DNA of 55,959 nucleotides from an uncultured Lachnospiraceae bacterium (GCA_900539715.1 UQDA01000016.1:1-55959), one strand, 5' to 3'; positions 1 through 9,051 are shown, counted from the stretch's first letter. Numbers and translations are program-made. Notes: a model not told the origin generated them from the letters alone.

Positions 1-182
1 GATGACGGCTCCCCCGCCTCTCCCGGCTGGAAGGGACCTGCCATTGCCTCCTCTTTGGAAAGATGCTCCATCGTACAGAACGCCTCCCACGAAATCTCTC
101 CAAGCGGTCTGTAAAAATCCTGTTTGAGCGTGCGCCTCCAATGATTTAATCTGCTGCACCACTCAGCGCTCATGATACCCAT
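1..182 (-). CDS. Partial N-terminus of a probable GH38 alpha-mannosidase
   Basis: Only the first 60 codons are present; the gene runs off the left edge. The ATG at 182 has a GGAGG ribosome site 7 nt upstream (190-194) and a good promoter further up. The peptide begins MGIMSAEWCSRLNHWRRTL and continues with a Y-R-P-L-G-E-I stretch and an E-x-F-x-T-M-E-x-L segment. From memory this pattern (a W-x-x-R-L start, Y-x-P-L-G, F-x-T) opens large bacterial GH38 alpha-mannosidases of about 1000 residues. It differs from the start of the other GH38 gene in this window (13340-16180). No catalytic motif is inside the fragment, so the family call is tentative; it could be another large carbohydrate-active enzyme. 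Confidence 0.5.
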   Translation of the reverse strand, partial: MGIMSAEWCSRLNHWRRTLKQDFYRPLGEISWEAFCTMEHLSKEEAMAGPFQPGEAGEPS

Positions 183-236
183 CTGATATCCTCCGTTTCC
201 CCTGCCCTTTGCATACAGGTTTTCTCTGCTACTTTC

Positions 237-265
237 TTTATACCGTCTAAACAACGGTTCGTCAA
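237..265 (-). promoter_or_regulatory. Sigma-A-type promoter of the left-edge gene
   Basis: On the minus strand TTGACG (260-265) and TATAAA (237-242) are separated by exactly 17 nt. A short inverted repeat ACCGT/ACGGT lies in the spacer and touches the -10 box, so it could be a repressor site. The promoter lies about 55 nt ahead of the start codon at 182. The rest of the 183-436 gap shows nothing else that I can name. Confidence 0.65.
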
Positions 266-436
266 TCCCTATTGTTTCAAATTTAACCTATAAAAAATCA
301 CACACTTTTTCAGGAATCGTGCTCGGGCACGCAAACATACCGGAAAATCGGATTTTCCGTCTGCAAATATTATATTGTACTTTTTTTCATACAATCTTCC
401 GACATGGAATATTCGTCCTGTTCCTGCTGCTTTCCT

Positions 437-1903
437 TTACATCCACGCCTTTTCCAGACGTTTTATGCCATCCTCTATCTCTTCTTCCGTCAGCCCGCCA
501 AATCCCAAGAGCACCGTTGCAGCTAAATCGCATCCATCCGGCTCTGTCATCGCCTCCGACAGCCCGTACACCCTGACGCCGTTTTGCCGCGCCTGCTCTT
601 TCAGCCACGCCTCGCTGCGCCCCTTCCGATCCGTTATGAGCACATGCAGGCCCGCGTTCTCCCCGCTGACCGCAAAATCCTTGCCGAACGCCTTCAGCCC
701 ATCCAGAAGCGCCTCATGCTTTTTGCTGTATACTTTTCTCATCCTGTTTAAATGTCTCTCAAACGCCCCGCTTCTCACAAACTCTTCCAGTACCGCCTGA
801 TCGATACGAGATACCGTCGAAGAAAAACACCCGCACCGTTCTTCATACCGTTCCATCAGATGCCTCGGAAGCACAAGAAAGCTCACGCGTATCGCCGGTG
901 CAATCGACTTGGAAAAAGTACCGATGTAAATGACCTTTTCCGCCGTATCAGAAGCCTGAAGAGACGGAATAGGCTTCCCTCTGTAGCGGAATTCACTGTC
1001 ATAATCGTCCTCTATCACATACCTGCCTCTGTCCTTTGCCGCCCAGTTCAACAGCTCCGCCCGGCGTCCTATCGGCATGACTCTCCCCGTCGGATACTGA
1101 TGAGACGGCATCACATACACGACATTTGCCCCTCTTTGCTCCAGTTTTTCCACAAGGATACCGTTTTCATCCGACGGCACCGATATCACCTCTTTTGAAA
1201 AAAGCCCGAATATCCTGCGCGCCCTCGGATATGTCGGGTTTTCAAACGCAACGCAGCAATCCTCCCCGAGAATATAGCGCAAAAGCAGAAGCAGATAATC
1301 GTTTCCGGCTCCTACAATAATCTGTTCCGGGCTACAGCTGACGCCGCGCGAAGCATGGAGATAACGTGCTATCGTTTCACGAAGCGCCGGCTCTCCTTTC
1401 GGGTCTCCCGGCAAAAACAGCTCCTGATTGTCCTGATTGAGTACATTTTTGTTAATACGCCGCCATATACCGAAAGGAAAGCTCCTCATATCCACAGCGT
1501 TCGGGGAAAAATCCACGTTCCCACTGTCCGAAGCTTTACAGGTATCCGCATCCGCACTCCCTTTTTCCGCATCTTCTGCGTCCGCCGAAGATGCAGTGCT
1601 TCCCTGCAAAGATTTCCCGCTTCCCGAAGACGACATCCCGTCCAACCGGTAAAGCTCCTCCACCTTCGCCGCAAAATATCCTTTATAGGGAACCGATTCG
1701 ATATATCCTTCGGATAAAAGCTGTTCATAGGCAAGCTCCACCGTACTTCTGGACACCTGGAGATATTGTGCCAGAGAACGCGTTGAGGGAATCTTCTCCT
1801 GATAGAGAAGCTTCCCCTTTCTGATTTCGTCTTTTATGTAGCTGTAAATCTGTTCATACAGATGACTCCCGTCATCCTTCCATTCTATCATCAGATCCTG
1901 CAT
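437..1903 (-). CDS. MocR/PdxR-type regulator (GntR HTH fused to aminotransferase fold)
   Basis: This 488-residue protein has a winged-helix GntR DNA-binding domain (about 10-78, with L-A-Q-Y-L-Q-V-S-R-S-T-V as recognition region). A serine/alanine-rich linker follows (about 90-130), then a fold-type I aminotransferase domain to the end. The PLP-binding lysine is visible in GTFSKSIAPAIR (K332), and the ENPTYP and EDDYDSEFRY signatures of MocR proteins are present. MocR proteins usually bind PLP and regulate vitamin B6 or amino-acid genes. No pdxST genes are nearby, so the target here is unknown. The ATG at 1903 has only a weak GGGG-type ribosome site; the ATG four codons in is an alternative. 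It lies downstream of glnS on the same strand, 35 nt away. Confidence 0.9.
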   Translation of the reverse strand: MQDLMIEWKDDGSHLYEQIYSYIKDEIRKGKLLYQEKIPSTRSLAQYLQVSRSTVELAYEQLLSEGYIESVPYKGYFAAKVEELYRLDGMSSSGSGKSLQGSTASSADAEDAEKGSADADTCKASDSGNVDFSPNAVDMRSFPFGIWRRINKNVLNQDNQELFLPGDPKGEPALRETIARYLHASRGVSCSPEQIIVGAGNDYLLLLLRYILGEDCCVAFENPTYPRARRIFGLFSKEVISVPSDENGILVEKLEQRGANVVYVMPSHQYPTGRVMPIGRRAELLNWAAKDRGRYVIEDDYDSEFRYRGKPIPSLQASDTAEKVIYIGTFSKSIAPAIRVSFLVLPRHLMERYEERCGCFSSTVSRIDQAVLEEFVRSGAFERHLNRMRKVYSKKHEALLDGLKAFGKDFAVSGENAGLHVLITDRKGRSEAWLKEQARQNGVRVYGLSEAMTEPDGCDLAATVLLGFGGLTEEEIEDGIKRLEKAWM

Positions 1904-1938
1904 ACTGACGCCCCAACGCTTTTTATCATCAATACCGT

Positions 1939-3636
1939 TCAGCCTTTTTTCGGAAGCTTGAAAGAGCTCTTTAACGATACGATACGGTTGAATACCGGTT
2001 CGCCCGGCTTGGAATCCTTATAATCCACACAGAAGAAGCCCTGTCTTACAAACTGGAAGCTCTCATAAGGCTTTGCATCCTTTAAGGAAGGCTCTATCCA
2101 CGCTTCCTTTACAGTCAGGGAATTGGGATTTAAGTTCAGGGAGCCATCCTCGTTGTAAACGCCCTTTTCCTCGTCGATGATGTTTTCATAAAGACGGACA
2201 GTCGCTTTCTCAGCGGTCTCGCATGCAACCCAGTGGATAGTGCCCTTGACTTTTCTTCCTTCAAAACCGCTGCCGGATTTTGTCTCAGGATCATATGTGC
2301 AGTGAACCACCGTCACGTTTCCGTTTTCATCCTTTTCAAATCCGGTGCACTTTACAAAGTACGCATTCATCAGGCGCACTTCATTGCCCGGGAACAGGCG
2401 GAAATATTTCTTCGGAGGCTCTTCCATAAAGTCTTCGCGCTCGATGTAAAGCTCTCTGCCGAAAGGTATCTGACGGCTTCCAAGTGCTTCATTCTCAAGA
2501 TTGTTGGGAGCATCCAGATATTCTATCTGACCCTCCGGGTAGTTGTCTATCACAAGCTTCACCGGATCGATAACTGCCATCACACGGGCACGCTTTAATT
2601 TCAGGTCTTCACGGATACAATACTCAAGCATCGCATAATCCACAGAGGAATTACTCTTGGAAACACCGCACAGCTCCACAAAAAGCTTGATAGATTCCGG
2701 GGTAAATCCTCTTCTTCTGAGCGCCGCGATGGAAACCAGACGGGGATCGTCCCAGCCATCTACGATGCCCTCCTCTACCAGTCTCTTGATATAACGCTTA
2801 CCTGTTACCACATTCGTCAGATACAGCTTTGCAAACTCGATCTGGCGGGGCGGGAAAGGCTTGTAATCCAGCTCCCGTACCACCCAGTCATACAGCGGAC
2901 GATGGTCTTCAAACTCCAGCGTACAGATGGAATGCGTTATCCCTTCTATCGCATCCTCGATGGGGTGAGCGAAATCGTACATCGGATAGATGCACCATTT
3001 ATCGCCCGTATTGTGATGCGTCATATGAGCCACGCGGTAGATGACGGGGTCGCGCATATTCATATTGGGACTTGCCATGTCTATCCGTGCGCGCAGTACC
3101 TTTGTACCATCCTCATAAACGCCGTCCTTCATCTCTTCAAACAGCTTCAGATTCTCTTCCACGCTCCGTTCCCTGCCGGGGTCTTCCTTGCCCGCCTCAG
3201 TCAGCGTGCCGCGATATTCCCGAATCTGGTCTGCGGAAAGGTCGGATACGTATGCCTTGCCCTTTTTGATAAGCCTGACCGCGCCTTCATACATCTGGTC
3301 AAAATAATCGGAGGCAAAAAACAGCCTGTCCTCCCAGTCTGCTCCCAGCCACTTTACGTCCGCTTTGATAGATTCCACAAACTCTATCTTTTCCTTCGTA
3401 GGGTTCGTATCATCAAAACGCAGGTTAAACTTTCCATGATACTGCTGAGCCAGGCCATAGTTTAACAGAATGCTCTTGGCATGGCCGATATGCAGATAGC
3501 CGTTGGGTTCCGGCGGGAATCTGGTGTGTACCGTTTCATAAACGCCCTCTGCCAGGTCTTTGTCGATCATCTGCTCGATAAAGTTTCTGGAAACAGGCTC
3601 TTTGTTCTCTTCCATAACAGGATTCTCGTTGCTCAT
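1939..3636 (-). CDS. glnS: Glutaminyl-tRNA synthetase
   Basis: Class I aminoacyl-tRNA synthetase of 565 residues, the usual GlnRS size. The HIGH box is PPEPNGYLHIGHAKS (H49-H52). The KMSKS-equivalent loop is VVTGKR (277-281), where E. coli GlnRS has VMSKR, followed by the conserved GWDDPR and RRRGF segments. The C-terminal half matches the two-barrel anticodon-binding domain (AVIDPVKLVIDNY). It charges tRNA-Gln with glutamine. Many Firmicutes instead use GluRS plus GatCAB, so a true glnS is typical of only part of the phylum, including Lachnospiraceae. The start has a GGAG site 5-6 nt upstream. A GC-rich 7-bp hairpin (about 3646-3668) sits directly ahead of this ribosome site. No T-box was seen. 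Confidence 0.97.
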   Translation of the reverse strand: MSNENPVMEENKEPVSRNFIEQMIDKDLAEGVYETVHTRFPPEPNGYLHIGHAKSILLNYGLAQQYHGKFNLRFDDTNPTKEKIEFVESIKADVKWLGADWEDRLFFASDYFDQMYEGAVRLIKKGKAYVSDLSADQIREYRGTLTEAGKEDPGRERSVEENLKLFEEMKDGVYEDGTKVLRARIDMASPNMNMRDPVIYRVAHMTHHNTGDKWCIYPMYDFAHPIEDAIEGITHSICTLEFEDHRPLYDWVVRELDYKPFPPRQIEFAKLYLTNVVTGKRYIKRLVEEGIVDGWDDPRLVSIAALRRRGFTPESIKLFVELCGVSKSNSSVDYAMLEYCIREDLKLKRARVMAVIDPVKLVIDNYPEGQIEYLDAPNNLENEALGSRQIPFGRELYIEREDFMEEPPKKYFRLFPGNEVRLMNAYFVKCTGFEKDENGNVTVVHCTYDPETKSGSGFEGRKVKGTIHWVACETAEKATVRLYENIIDEEKGVYNEDGSLNLNPNSLTVKEAWIEPSLKDAKPYESFQFVRQGFFCVDYKDSKPGEPVFNRIVSLKSSFKLPKKG

Positions 3637-3837
3637 AATCTCCTGTCCCGCCGCAAAAATGGCGGGCAGCCTCCTCTCGCTTGCTATTTCTCTTGTCTTT
3701 CTATATTAACAAACTGCACGGCAAAATACAATACGAAATCTTTATGTCATAATACAGAAAAAATAATGGCGATATCGGCTTTTTTATGATAAAATCAGCA
3801 TAAAACCAAACATCTCTTATTTCAGGAGGACTTACTT

Positions 3838-4602
3838 ATGAACCGTGCACTACTCAAACAGGATGCAAAAAATGCTATGAGCATGGCCAATCCCCATCCC
3901 GTGCTCACCACTCTCGCCTTTATGGCGGTCCAGATAGCCGCTCAGGTGGTTCTTTATCTCGTATCCACCGTTTTCGGCGTTACAAGCTCCCTCACAATGG
4001 GAATAATGATGGAGTCCGGAGGCTATTATTCCGATTACTCCTCTACGGCAGGCACTGTCAGTACCGTGGGGATGCTCATCTATATCCTCGTTGCGGTACT
4101 GCTCTCCCTCGTTCTCGGCGTTGTACAGTTCGGCTATACCTCTTACAGCCTGAAAGTCTTCAAAGGCGAAGAGACCGGCGTAAATGAGCTGTTCTCCCAT
4201 TTTTCGCTCATGTTCAAGGTATTTGGTCTGTCCCTGTGGATGAGCCTGTTCATTTTCCTGTGGGCATGTCTCTGCTATATCCCCGGCATCATCGCAGCGC
4301 TCCGCTACTCACAGGCATTTTATATCCTTGCGGAAAATCCCGAAAAGGGCATCCGCCAGTGTGTCAACGAAAGTAAGATGATGATGAGCGGACGGATTTG
4401 GGAATATTTTGTCCTGCAGCTTTCCTTTGTCCTCTGGACACTTCTGGGGGCGGTAACCTGCGGCATCGCAAACCTGTATGTAACCCCTTACATGACCATT
4501 ACAAACGCAGGCTATTACCTGAGCTTAAAACCGGAAGATATATATACAAACGCTTCTTATACGCAGACCGGCGGATTTGACAACAATCAGAACACTTTCT
4601 GA
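3838..4602 (+). CDS. DUF975 family integral membrane protein
   Basis: A 254-residue protein with about five to six hydrophobic segments (around 25-48, 80-105, 128-155 and 185-225). The N-terminal MNRALLKQDAKNAM start and the internal Y-I-P-G-I-I-A-A-L-R-Y segment fit DUF975, a Firmicutes membrane family of unknown function. A strong AGGAGG site lies 8-10 nt before the ATG. The gene stands alone on the plus strand, divergent from glnS, and ends at a strong bidirectional terminator. The role is not known. Confidence 0.85.
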   Translation: MNRALLKQDAKNAMSMANPHPVLTTLAFMAVQIAAQVVLYLVSTVFGVTSSLTMGIMMESGGYYSDYSSTAGTVSTVGMLIYILVAVLLSLVLGVVQFGYTSYSLKVFKGEETGVNELFSHFSLMFKVFGLSLWMSLFIFLWACLCYIPGIIAALRYSQAFYILAENPEKGIRQCVNESKMMMSGRIWEYFVLQLSFVLWTLLGAVTCGIANLYVTPYMTITNAGYYLSLKPEDIYTNASYTQTGGFDNNQNTF

Positions 4603-4668
4603 TATTTAAAACCGGTCTCTCTACACCGCGATCCATCAGGCGCACTTAAAACCAAAATATGTATATAA

Positions 4669-4710
4669 AGAGAGGACCGCAGCAACATTCGCTGCGACCC
4701 TCTCTTTTTT
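4669..4710 (+). terminator. Rho-independent terminator after the DUF975 gene
   Basis: AGAGAGG and GCAGC arms pair with GCTGC and CCTCTCT around a 7-nt loop with a 3x3 internal loop, followed by six T residues. It lies between two convergent genes. The upstream A/T-rich side makes it plausible for the minus strand too. Confidence 0.88.
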
Positions 4711-4719
4711 ATCTGTCTT

Positions 4720-5559
4720 TCAACCTTCATCCTGCCACGAAAAGCTTACGCCCGTTTCTCCGCTCAGGCAGCTTTTTCCAAATGCATCACGCATCATGGC
4801 TATCGCATGTATCCCCGTGCAGTGCAGAGGCACAAGCTGTTCTATCCCATAGTCTCTGATACGCTCTATCGTATCCTCGATTTCTTTTTTCCCGCTCCCT
4901 TTAAGATGCATTCCCGCCAGCAAAAACCGGATATGCTCTCCCTGAAAATGTGATTCCACAAAGGAAAGGCAATTTAATATCCCGACATGGGCGCAGCCGG
5001 CAAATACCGAAAGCCCCGACTTTTCCCGAATGACAAGAAGCTGTTCATCCTCCATCCGATCCGGCACAAGCCCGCTGCCGGTCTGCTTCCAGAATAAGGG
5101 CAGATCACCGTCTGCCGGAATGTTACCCAGCACGAATATGTCCGGAAAAATCTCTTCTTTTTCTCCCGTAAAACGCAGGCTTTCTTTTATCTCATCTGGT
5201 ATCCGGGTATTCCCGTCTTCATGGACCACCCATGGAATACCTATCCTGCGAAACGTAACCTGATCTGCATTTTTGCACAGTTTATCTTCCAGCGCCGCCC
5301 GGCGCACATACACAGGCGGCAGCTTCCCCGGAAACTCCTCCAGACCTCCCGTATGATCGTAATGTCCGTGGCTCAGCACGACCGCATCTGCATCGTCCAG
5401 CCGCATTCCCAGCCTCTCGGCATTGCGGACATAAACGCTGCTCTGCCCCGTATCAAACAAAAGCTTCTTCCCTCGCACCTCTATCAGGACAGACAGGCCG
5501 TGCTCTCCCAGCAGCCCCCTTTTGTTTGCCGTATTTTCCGTCAAAACCGTAATCTTCAT
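4720..5559 (-). CDS. Metallo-beta-lactamase fold hydrolase, RFA-P synthase-like
   Basis: A 279-residue MBL-fold protein with the metal motif LSHGHYDHTGG (H64, H66, D68, H69), an early FDTGQ, and later G-C-A-H-V-G and L-H-C-T-G histidine motifs. The overall pattern fits the subgroup annotated as 7,8-dihydropterin-6-yl-methyl-4-(beta-D-ribofuranosyl)aminobenzene-5-phosphate synthase homologs. That reaction belongs to methanopterin synthesis and is unlikely in a Firmicute, so the real substrate is unknown. It starts 6 nt after the stop of the upstream symporter gene on the same strand, so the two are probably translationally coupled. Confidence 0.85.
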   Translation of the reverse strand: MKITVLTENTANKRGLLGEHGLSVLIEVRGKKLLFDTGQSSVYVRNAERLGMRLDDADAVVLSHGHYDHTGGLEEFPGKLPPVYVRRAALEDKLCKNADQVTFRRIGIPWVVHEDGNTRIPDEIKESLRFTGEKEEIFPDIFVLGNIPADGDLPLFWKQTGSGLVPDRMEDEQLLVIREKSGLSVFAGCAHVGILNCLSFVESHFQGEHIRFLLAGMHLKGSGKKEIEDTIERIRDYGIEQLVPLHCTGIHAIAMMRDAFGKSCLSGETGVSFSWQDEG

Positions 5560-5565
5560 CTTTCT

Positions 5566-6891
5566 TCACCCGATTCCGCCGTATAAAAATCCTAAAACCA
5601 ATACGAGCACCGCTACCGGAACATAAATGTACTTTGCAGCAAATCCAAACGCCCGGTTCAATTTTTTCCCATGTCCTTTTTCCAGCTCCTCCCGAATCTT
5701 CGGATAGCCCAGCACATAGTAGACAGAAACCGCGCCCAGCACCGCTCCTACGGGCACAATGCCAATCGATACCATATCCAGCCATGCACCCGCACTGCTT
5801 TCCTTTTCCAGAAACAGACCTATCAAAAACGTTATCCCGCCGCACAAAAGCGCCGCTTTTTTCCGGGATGTTCCAAACTGCGTCTGCCAGCTCTCTATTA
5901 CCGCCTCAAACATATTGATCAGAGATGTCAAACCTGCAAAGATTACGGATATGAAGAAAAATACCGCTACCAGCCGTCCTCCCGGCATTTGTCCGAATAC
6001 CTCCGGCAGCGTCACGAAGATGAGGGAGGGGCCGCTCCCCGCATCTATCCCGAACGCAAATACTGCGGGCATGATAGCAAGCCCTGCAAGCAGAGCCGCA
6101 AGCGTGTCAAAAACAGCGGTTCGTACGGACGCTTTCGGGATATCCGCATCTTCTCCAAGATATGCTCCGTATACTATCATTCCGGATCCTGTAATAGACA
6201 ACGAGAAAAATGCCTGTCCCATTGCCATTACCCATGTATCCGCCTGCAAAAGCTTTTCCCACTTCGGAACAAACAAAAACTCATATCCTTCCGAAGCTCC
6301 CGGCAAAAATGCCACGCGCACCGCCACGATTACGAACAGTACAAAAAACAGAGGCATCATTACCTTACTGGCTTTTTCGATTCCTTTCGTCACTCCCGTG
6401 ACCAGGATGACCGTCACGCCCGCTACAATGAGAAAGTGCCACGGCACACTCCCGTATTCTCCTGCAGCCTCTGCAAAAAACGCCGCAGAATCCGTTTCAA
6501 ATAAACTTCCCGTCGCCGCCCCGAACAATGTTCTGAGCACCCAGCCAAGCACGATAGAATAACCGATCGCTATCCCAAGAGATCCCATAAGCGGAAACCA
6601 CCCCAAAAGCTTTCCAGCCTTTTCTTTTCCTCTCGATGCAAAACAGTACCGGTACGCACCGACCGTTCCTGTCCCTGCCCTTCTTCCAATCGCAAATTCC
6701 GCCGACAGCCCGACCCATCCAAACAAAAAGATAAAGAACAGATACGGAATCAAAAATGCCGCACCTCCGTACTGCCCAAGCCGGTAAGGAAACATCCATA
6801 TATTTCCCAGCCCGACTGCCGATCCCACACATGCGATGATAAATCCCACAGTGGAAGAAAAATTTCCGTTCTTATGACTTTTACCGCTCAT
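5566..6891 (-). CDS. Sodium-dependent transporter, neurotransmitter:sodium symporter (NSS/SNF) family
   Basis: A 441-residue, about 11-helix transporter. The N-terminal G-F-I-I-A-C-V-G-S-A-V-G-L-G-N-I-W-M-F-P-Y motif is the NSS helix 1 with the sodium and substrate sites, and E-F-A-I-G-R ends helix 2. Bacterial members (LeuT, MhsT, TnaT) take up amino acids with Na+. I chose ATG 6891 because GGGAGGAG precedes it by the right distance; the longer frame to 6903 would bury this site. It forms an operon with the MBL-fold gene downstream. Confidence 0.93.
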   Translation of the reverse strand: MSGKSHKNGNFSSTVGFIIACVGSAVGLGNIWMFPYRLGQYGGAAFLIPYLFFIFLFGWVGLSAEFAIGRRAGTGTVGAYRYCFASRGKEKAGKLLGWFPLMGSLGIAIGYSIVLGWVLRTLFGAATGSLFETDSAAFFAEAAGEYGSVPWHFLIVAGVTVILVTGVTKGIEKASKVMMPLFFVLFVIVAVRVAFLPGASEGYEFLFVPKWEKLLQADTWVMAMGQAFFSLSITGSGMIVYGAYLGEDADIPKASVRTAVFDTLAALLAGLAIMPAVFAFGIDAGSGPSLIFVTLPEVFGQMPGGRLVAVFFFISVIFAGLTSLINMFEAVIESWQTQFGTSRKKAALLCGGITFLIGLFLEKESSAGAWLDMVSIGIVPVGAVLGAVSVYYVLGYPKIREELEKGHGKKLNRAFGFAAKYIYVPVAVLVLVLGFLYGGIG

Positions 6892-6926
6892 AACTCCTCC
6901 CATTTTTTAACTTTCTGTAAAATAGA

Positions 6927-6962
6927 AACCCGACACAGTCCTATAAAAAACCATGCCGGGTT
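6927..6962 (-). terminator. Probable terminator of the purH gene
   Basis: On the minus strand AACCCGGCA pairs with TGTCGGGTT (one mismatch) around a T-rich loop, followed by TCTATTTT. It sits 70-100 nt after the stop of the formyltransferase gene and ahead of the next minus-strand gene. The U-tract is interrupted, so termination may be partial. Confidence 0.55.
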
Positions 6963-7029
6963 CTGCTGGGATTCATTATACGCTTTTACACTTCAACTCG
7001 TCAATCACTTTAAAGCAAAAAAGTAAATC

Positions 7030-8208
7030 TCAGTGATGGAACAGTCTGATGCCCGTAAATACCATCGCCATTCCATATTTATCACAGCAGTCTATCACTG
7101 CATCATCACGCACGGAACCGCCGGGCTGCGCGATATAAGCGACGCCGCTCTTATGTGCTCTCTCAATATTGTCCGAGAACGGGAAAAATGCGTCAGAGCC
7201 GAGTGTCACACCGGAAAGTTTATCTAACCACGCGCGTTTTTCTTCTCTTGTAAATACAGGAGGCTTTACTTTAAAGCGGGTCTGCCATACGCCCTCCGCC
7301 AAAACATCCTCATACTCGTCACCCATATAAACGTCTATTGCATTATCACGGTCCGCTCTTCCAAGCCCGTCCACAAACTGCAGTCCGAGCACCTGAGGAG
7401 ACTGACGAAGCCACCAGTTATCCGCCTTCTGTCCTGCCAGTCTCGTGCAATGGATGCGGGACTGCTGACCTGCACCGATTCCGATCGCCTGACCGTCTTT
7501 TACATAACATACAGAATTGGACTGGGTATACTTCAATGTTATCAGCGCTATCTTCATGTCTATCAGCGCCTCTGCGGGCACTTCCGTATTCTTTGTCACA
7601 AAATTGGACAGAAGCTTCTCATCGATATCGAGCTCGTTGCGCCCCTGCTCAAATGTGATGCCGAACACCTGCTTTCTCTCAAGCTCGGCAGGCTTGTAGG
7701 ACGGGTCTATCTGAATCACATTGTAGCCGCCCTTCTTTTTTGCCTTTAAGATTTCCAGCGCCTCCTCGGTATATCCGGGCGCTATCACGCCGTCAGAAAC
7801 CTCTCTTTTAATGAGATTTGCAGTATCCGCGTCACACACATCCGATAATGCAATAAAATCACCGAAAGAAGACATTCTGTCCGCTCCCCTCGCTCTTGCA
7901 TAGGCGCATGCCAGCGGGGAAAGCTCTCCCAGGTCATCTACCCAGTATATCTTTGCAAGAGTGTCTGTCAGCGGAAGGCCTACAGCCGCACCTGCCGGGG
8001 AAACATGCTTGAAGGATGTTGCCGCGGGAAGGCCCGTCGCTTTTTTCAGCTCGGAAACAAGCTGCCAGCCGTTAAACGCATCCAGAAAGTTGATATATCC
8101 GGGCTTTCCGTTTAATACAGTCACAGGAAGCTCGCTGCCATCCTCCATAAAAATCCGGGAAGGCTTCTGATTCGGGTTACAGCCGTATTTTAATTGAATT
8201 TCGTTCAT
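7030..8208 (-). CDS. purH: AICAR formyltransferase, stand-alone (PurH C-terminal domain type)
   Basis: A 392-residue protein matching the AICAR transformylase half of bifunctional PurH (K-Y-G-x-N-P-x-Q start, FKHVSPAGAA, G-x-G-Q-Q-S-R, D-A-F-F-P-F-S-D-N). It transfers a formyl group from 10-formyl-THF to AICAR to make FAICAR, the penultimate step to IMP. The cyclohydrolase (MGS-like) half of PurH is absent; that reaction is supplied by the upstream PurO-like gene. ATG 8208 follows a GAAAGGAA site; the extended frame to 8247 lacks one. The 39-nt gap and same strand indicate an operon with the cyclohydrolase, under the ZTP riboswitch. Confidence 0.93.
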   Translation of the reverse strand: MNEIQLKYGCNPNQKPSRIFMEDGSELPVTVLNGKPGYINFLDAFNGWQLVSELKKATGLPAATSFKHVSPAGAAVGLPLTDTLAKIYWVDDLGELSPLACAYARARGADRMSSFGDFIALSDVCDADTANLIKREVSDGVIAPGYTEEALEILKAKKKGGYNVIQIDPSYKPAELERKQVFGITFEQGRNELDIDEKLLSNFVTKNTEVPAEALIDMKIALITLKYTQSNSVCYVKDGQAIGIGAGQQSRIHCTRLAGQKADNWWLRQSPQVLGLQFVDGLGRADRDNAIDVYMGDEYEDVLAEGVWQTRFKVKPPVFTREEKRAWLDKLSGVTLGSDAFFPFSDNIERAHKSGVAYIAQPGGSVRDDAVIDCCDKYGMAMVFTGIRLFHH

Positions 8209-8247
8209 GTGATTCCTTTCCGCAGGCTGTCCGGCCTGCCTGCACAT

Positions 8248-8961
8248 TTATTTGTTTTTATTTACAATCCTTGTTTCATACTTTCCGGTCTCGATATCAA
8301 TATAGCGTACGAACAGAGATACCTTGTTCTCTTCATTCAGGCTCTCCCACAGCATCTGTGTGAACTCATCGATATCCCCTGCTATTTCCACCTTTTTCGG
8401 TTCTCCGGAAAAGCTCGGCAGCGGGTTTCCGTCATGCATGTATGTGTGAATGAAACGTCCCTCACCTGCCTTCGGCTTCTCATATGCATAGGTAAAACGC
8501 TGGCAGGAGGACGGGTCACCGTCGTCGCTTTTTAAAATAGACATTGCGTAATTATATGTCCCGTTTTCAATGTGCATGATACCGGAGATACGAGGTGTAT
8601 AATTAGGACCGTCCGGCTCGAATTCACGGCTTCTGAGGCTCTGCTCAAAGGTAAGCTGTCTGTCCATTCCTTCATAAATCGTGTCAGTCTGGTCGCCGTT
8701 GGTCACGATTGTTTTATTGCCGAGCACACGCACGGGCGCATAGATGATAAGGCTCGGGTCCTCCAGCTTTGACGGGTCAAACGCCTGCGTACGGATGCCT
8801 TCACCTTCCTCTGCAAAAATACGGTTACGGGAGTTGGAGCTCCTTCCCATAATAAAATATGCCGTTACCGCCTTTTTCCCATCAGCTGTTCTGCCGATCA
8901 CTATCCCTCTGCCGGGATATTCGTTGTTTTTTAATTCTTCTGCAAGATTACGTGTTTCCAT
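8248..8961 (-). CDS. purO: IMP cyclohydrolase, PurO-like
   Basis: A 237-residue protein that resembles the archaeal-type IMP cyclohydrolase family (Y-P-G-R-G-I-V-I-G, A-Y-F-I-M-G-R-S-x-N-S-R-N-R, Y-T-P-R-I-S-G). It closes FAICAR to IMP, the last step of de novo synthesis. In most bacteria this is the N-terminal part of PurH; here it is a separate, unrelated enzyme directly upstream of the stand-alone formyltransferase. AGAGAGGAAAAG precedes the ATG. Its leader (8962-9116) is a ZTP riboswitch with an overlapping terminator, so expression should rise when 10-formyl-THF is short and AICAR/ZTP accumulates. Confidence 0.88.
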   Translation of the reverse strand: METRNLAEELKNNEYPGRGIVIGRTADGKKAVTAYFIMGRSSNSRNRIFAEEGEGIRTQAFDPSKLEDPSLIIYAPVRVLGNKTIVTNGDQTDTIYEGMDRQLTFEQSLRSREFEPDGPNYTPRISGIMHIENGTYNYAMSILKSDDGDPSSCQRFTYAYEKPKAGEGRFIHTYMHDGNPLPSFSGEPKKVEIAGDIDEFTQMLWESLNEENKVSLFVRYIDIETGKYETRIVNKNK

Positions 8962-8998
8962 CTTTTCCTCTCTTTCTCCTTAAAAGGTGTTCGGATGC

Positions 8999-9051
8999 AA
9001 AAAAGCCGCCCGGGAACCCACTTTTTTTCATTCTGTCAGTACCCAGGCGGC
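8999..9051 (-). terminator. Riboswitch-controlled terminator (expression platform)
   Basis: On the minus strand GCCGCCTGGG (9051-9042) pairs with CCCGGGCGGC (9014-9005) with one mismatch, followed by six U. The 5' arm is the same segment that forms the conserved 3' part of the ZTP aptamer, so ligand binding and terminator formation exclude each other. It lies 38 nt before the purO start codon. Confidence 0.88.

Noticed and set aside
3637..3837. Possible T-box leader before glnS (and likewise before argS)
   Set aside because: The leaders are short and lack the T-box sequence and specifier stem; only a small hairpin is present before glnS.
5671..6562. Two overlapping plus-strand open frames of about 270 codons
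   Set aside because: Both are antisense to the NSS transporter; their peptides are rich in P, S, T, H and C and lack membrane or domain patterns.
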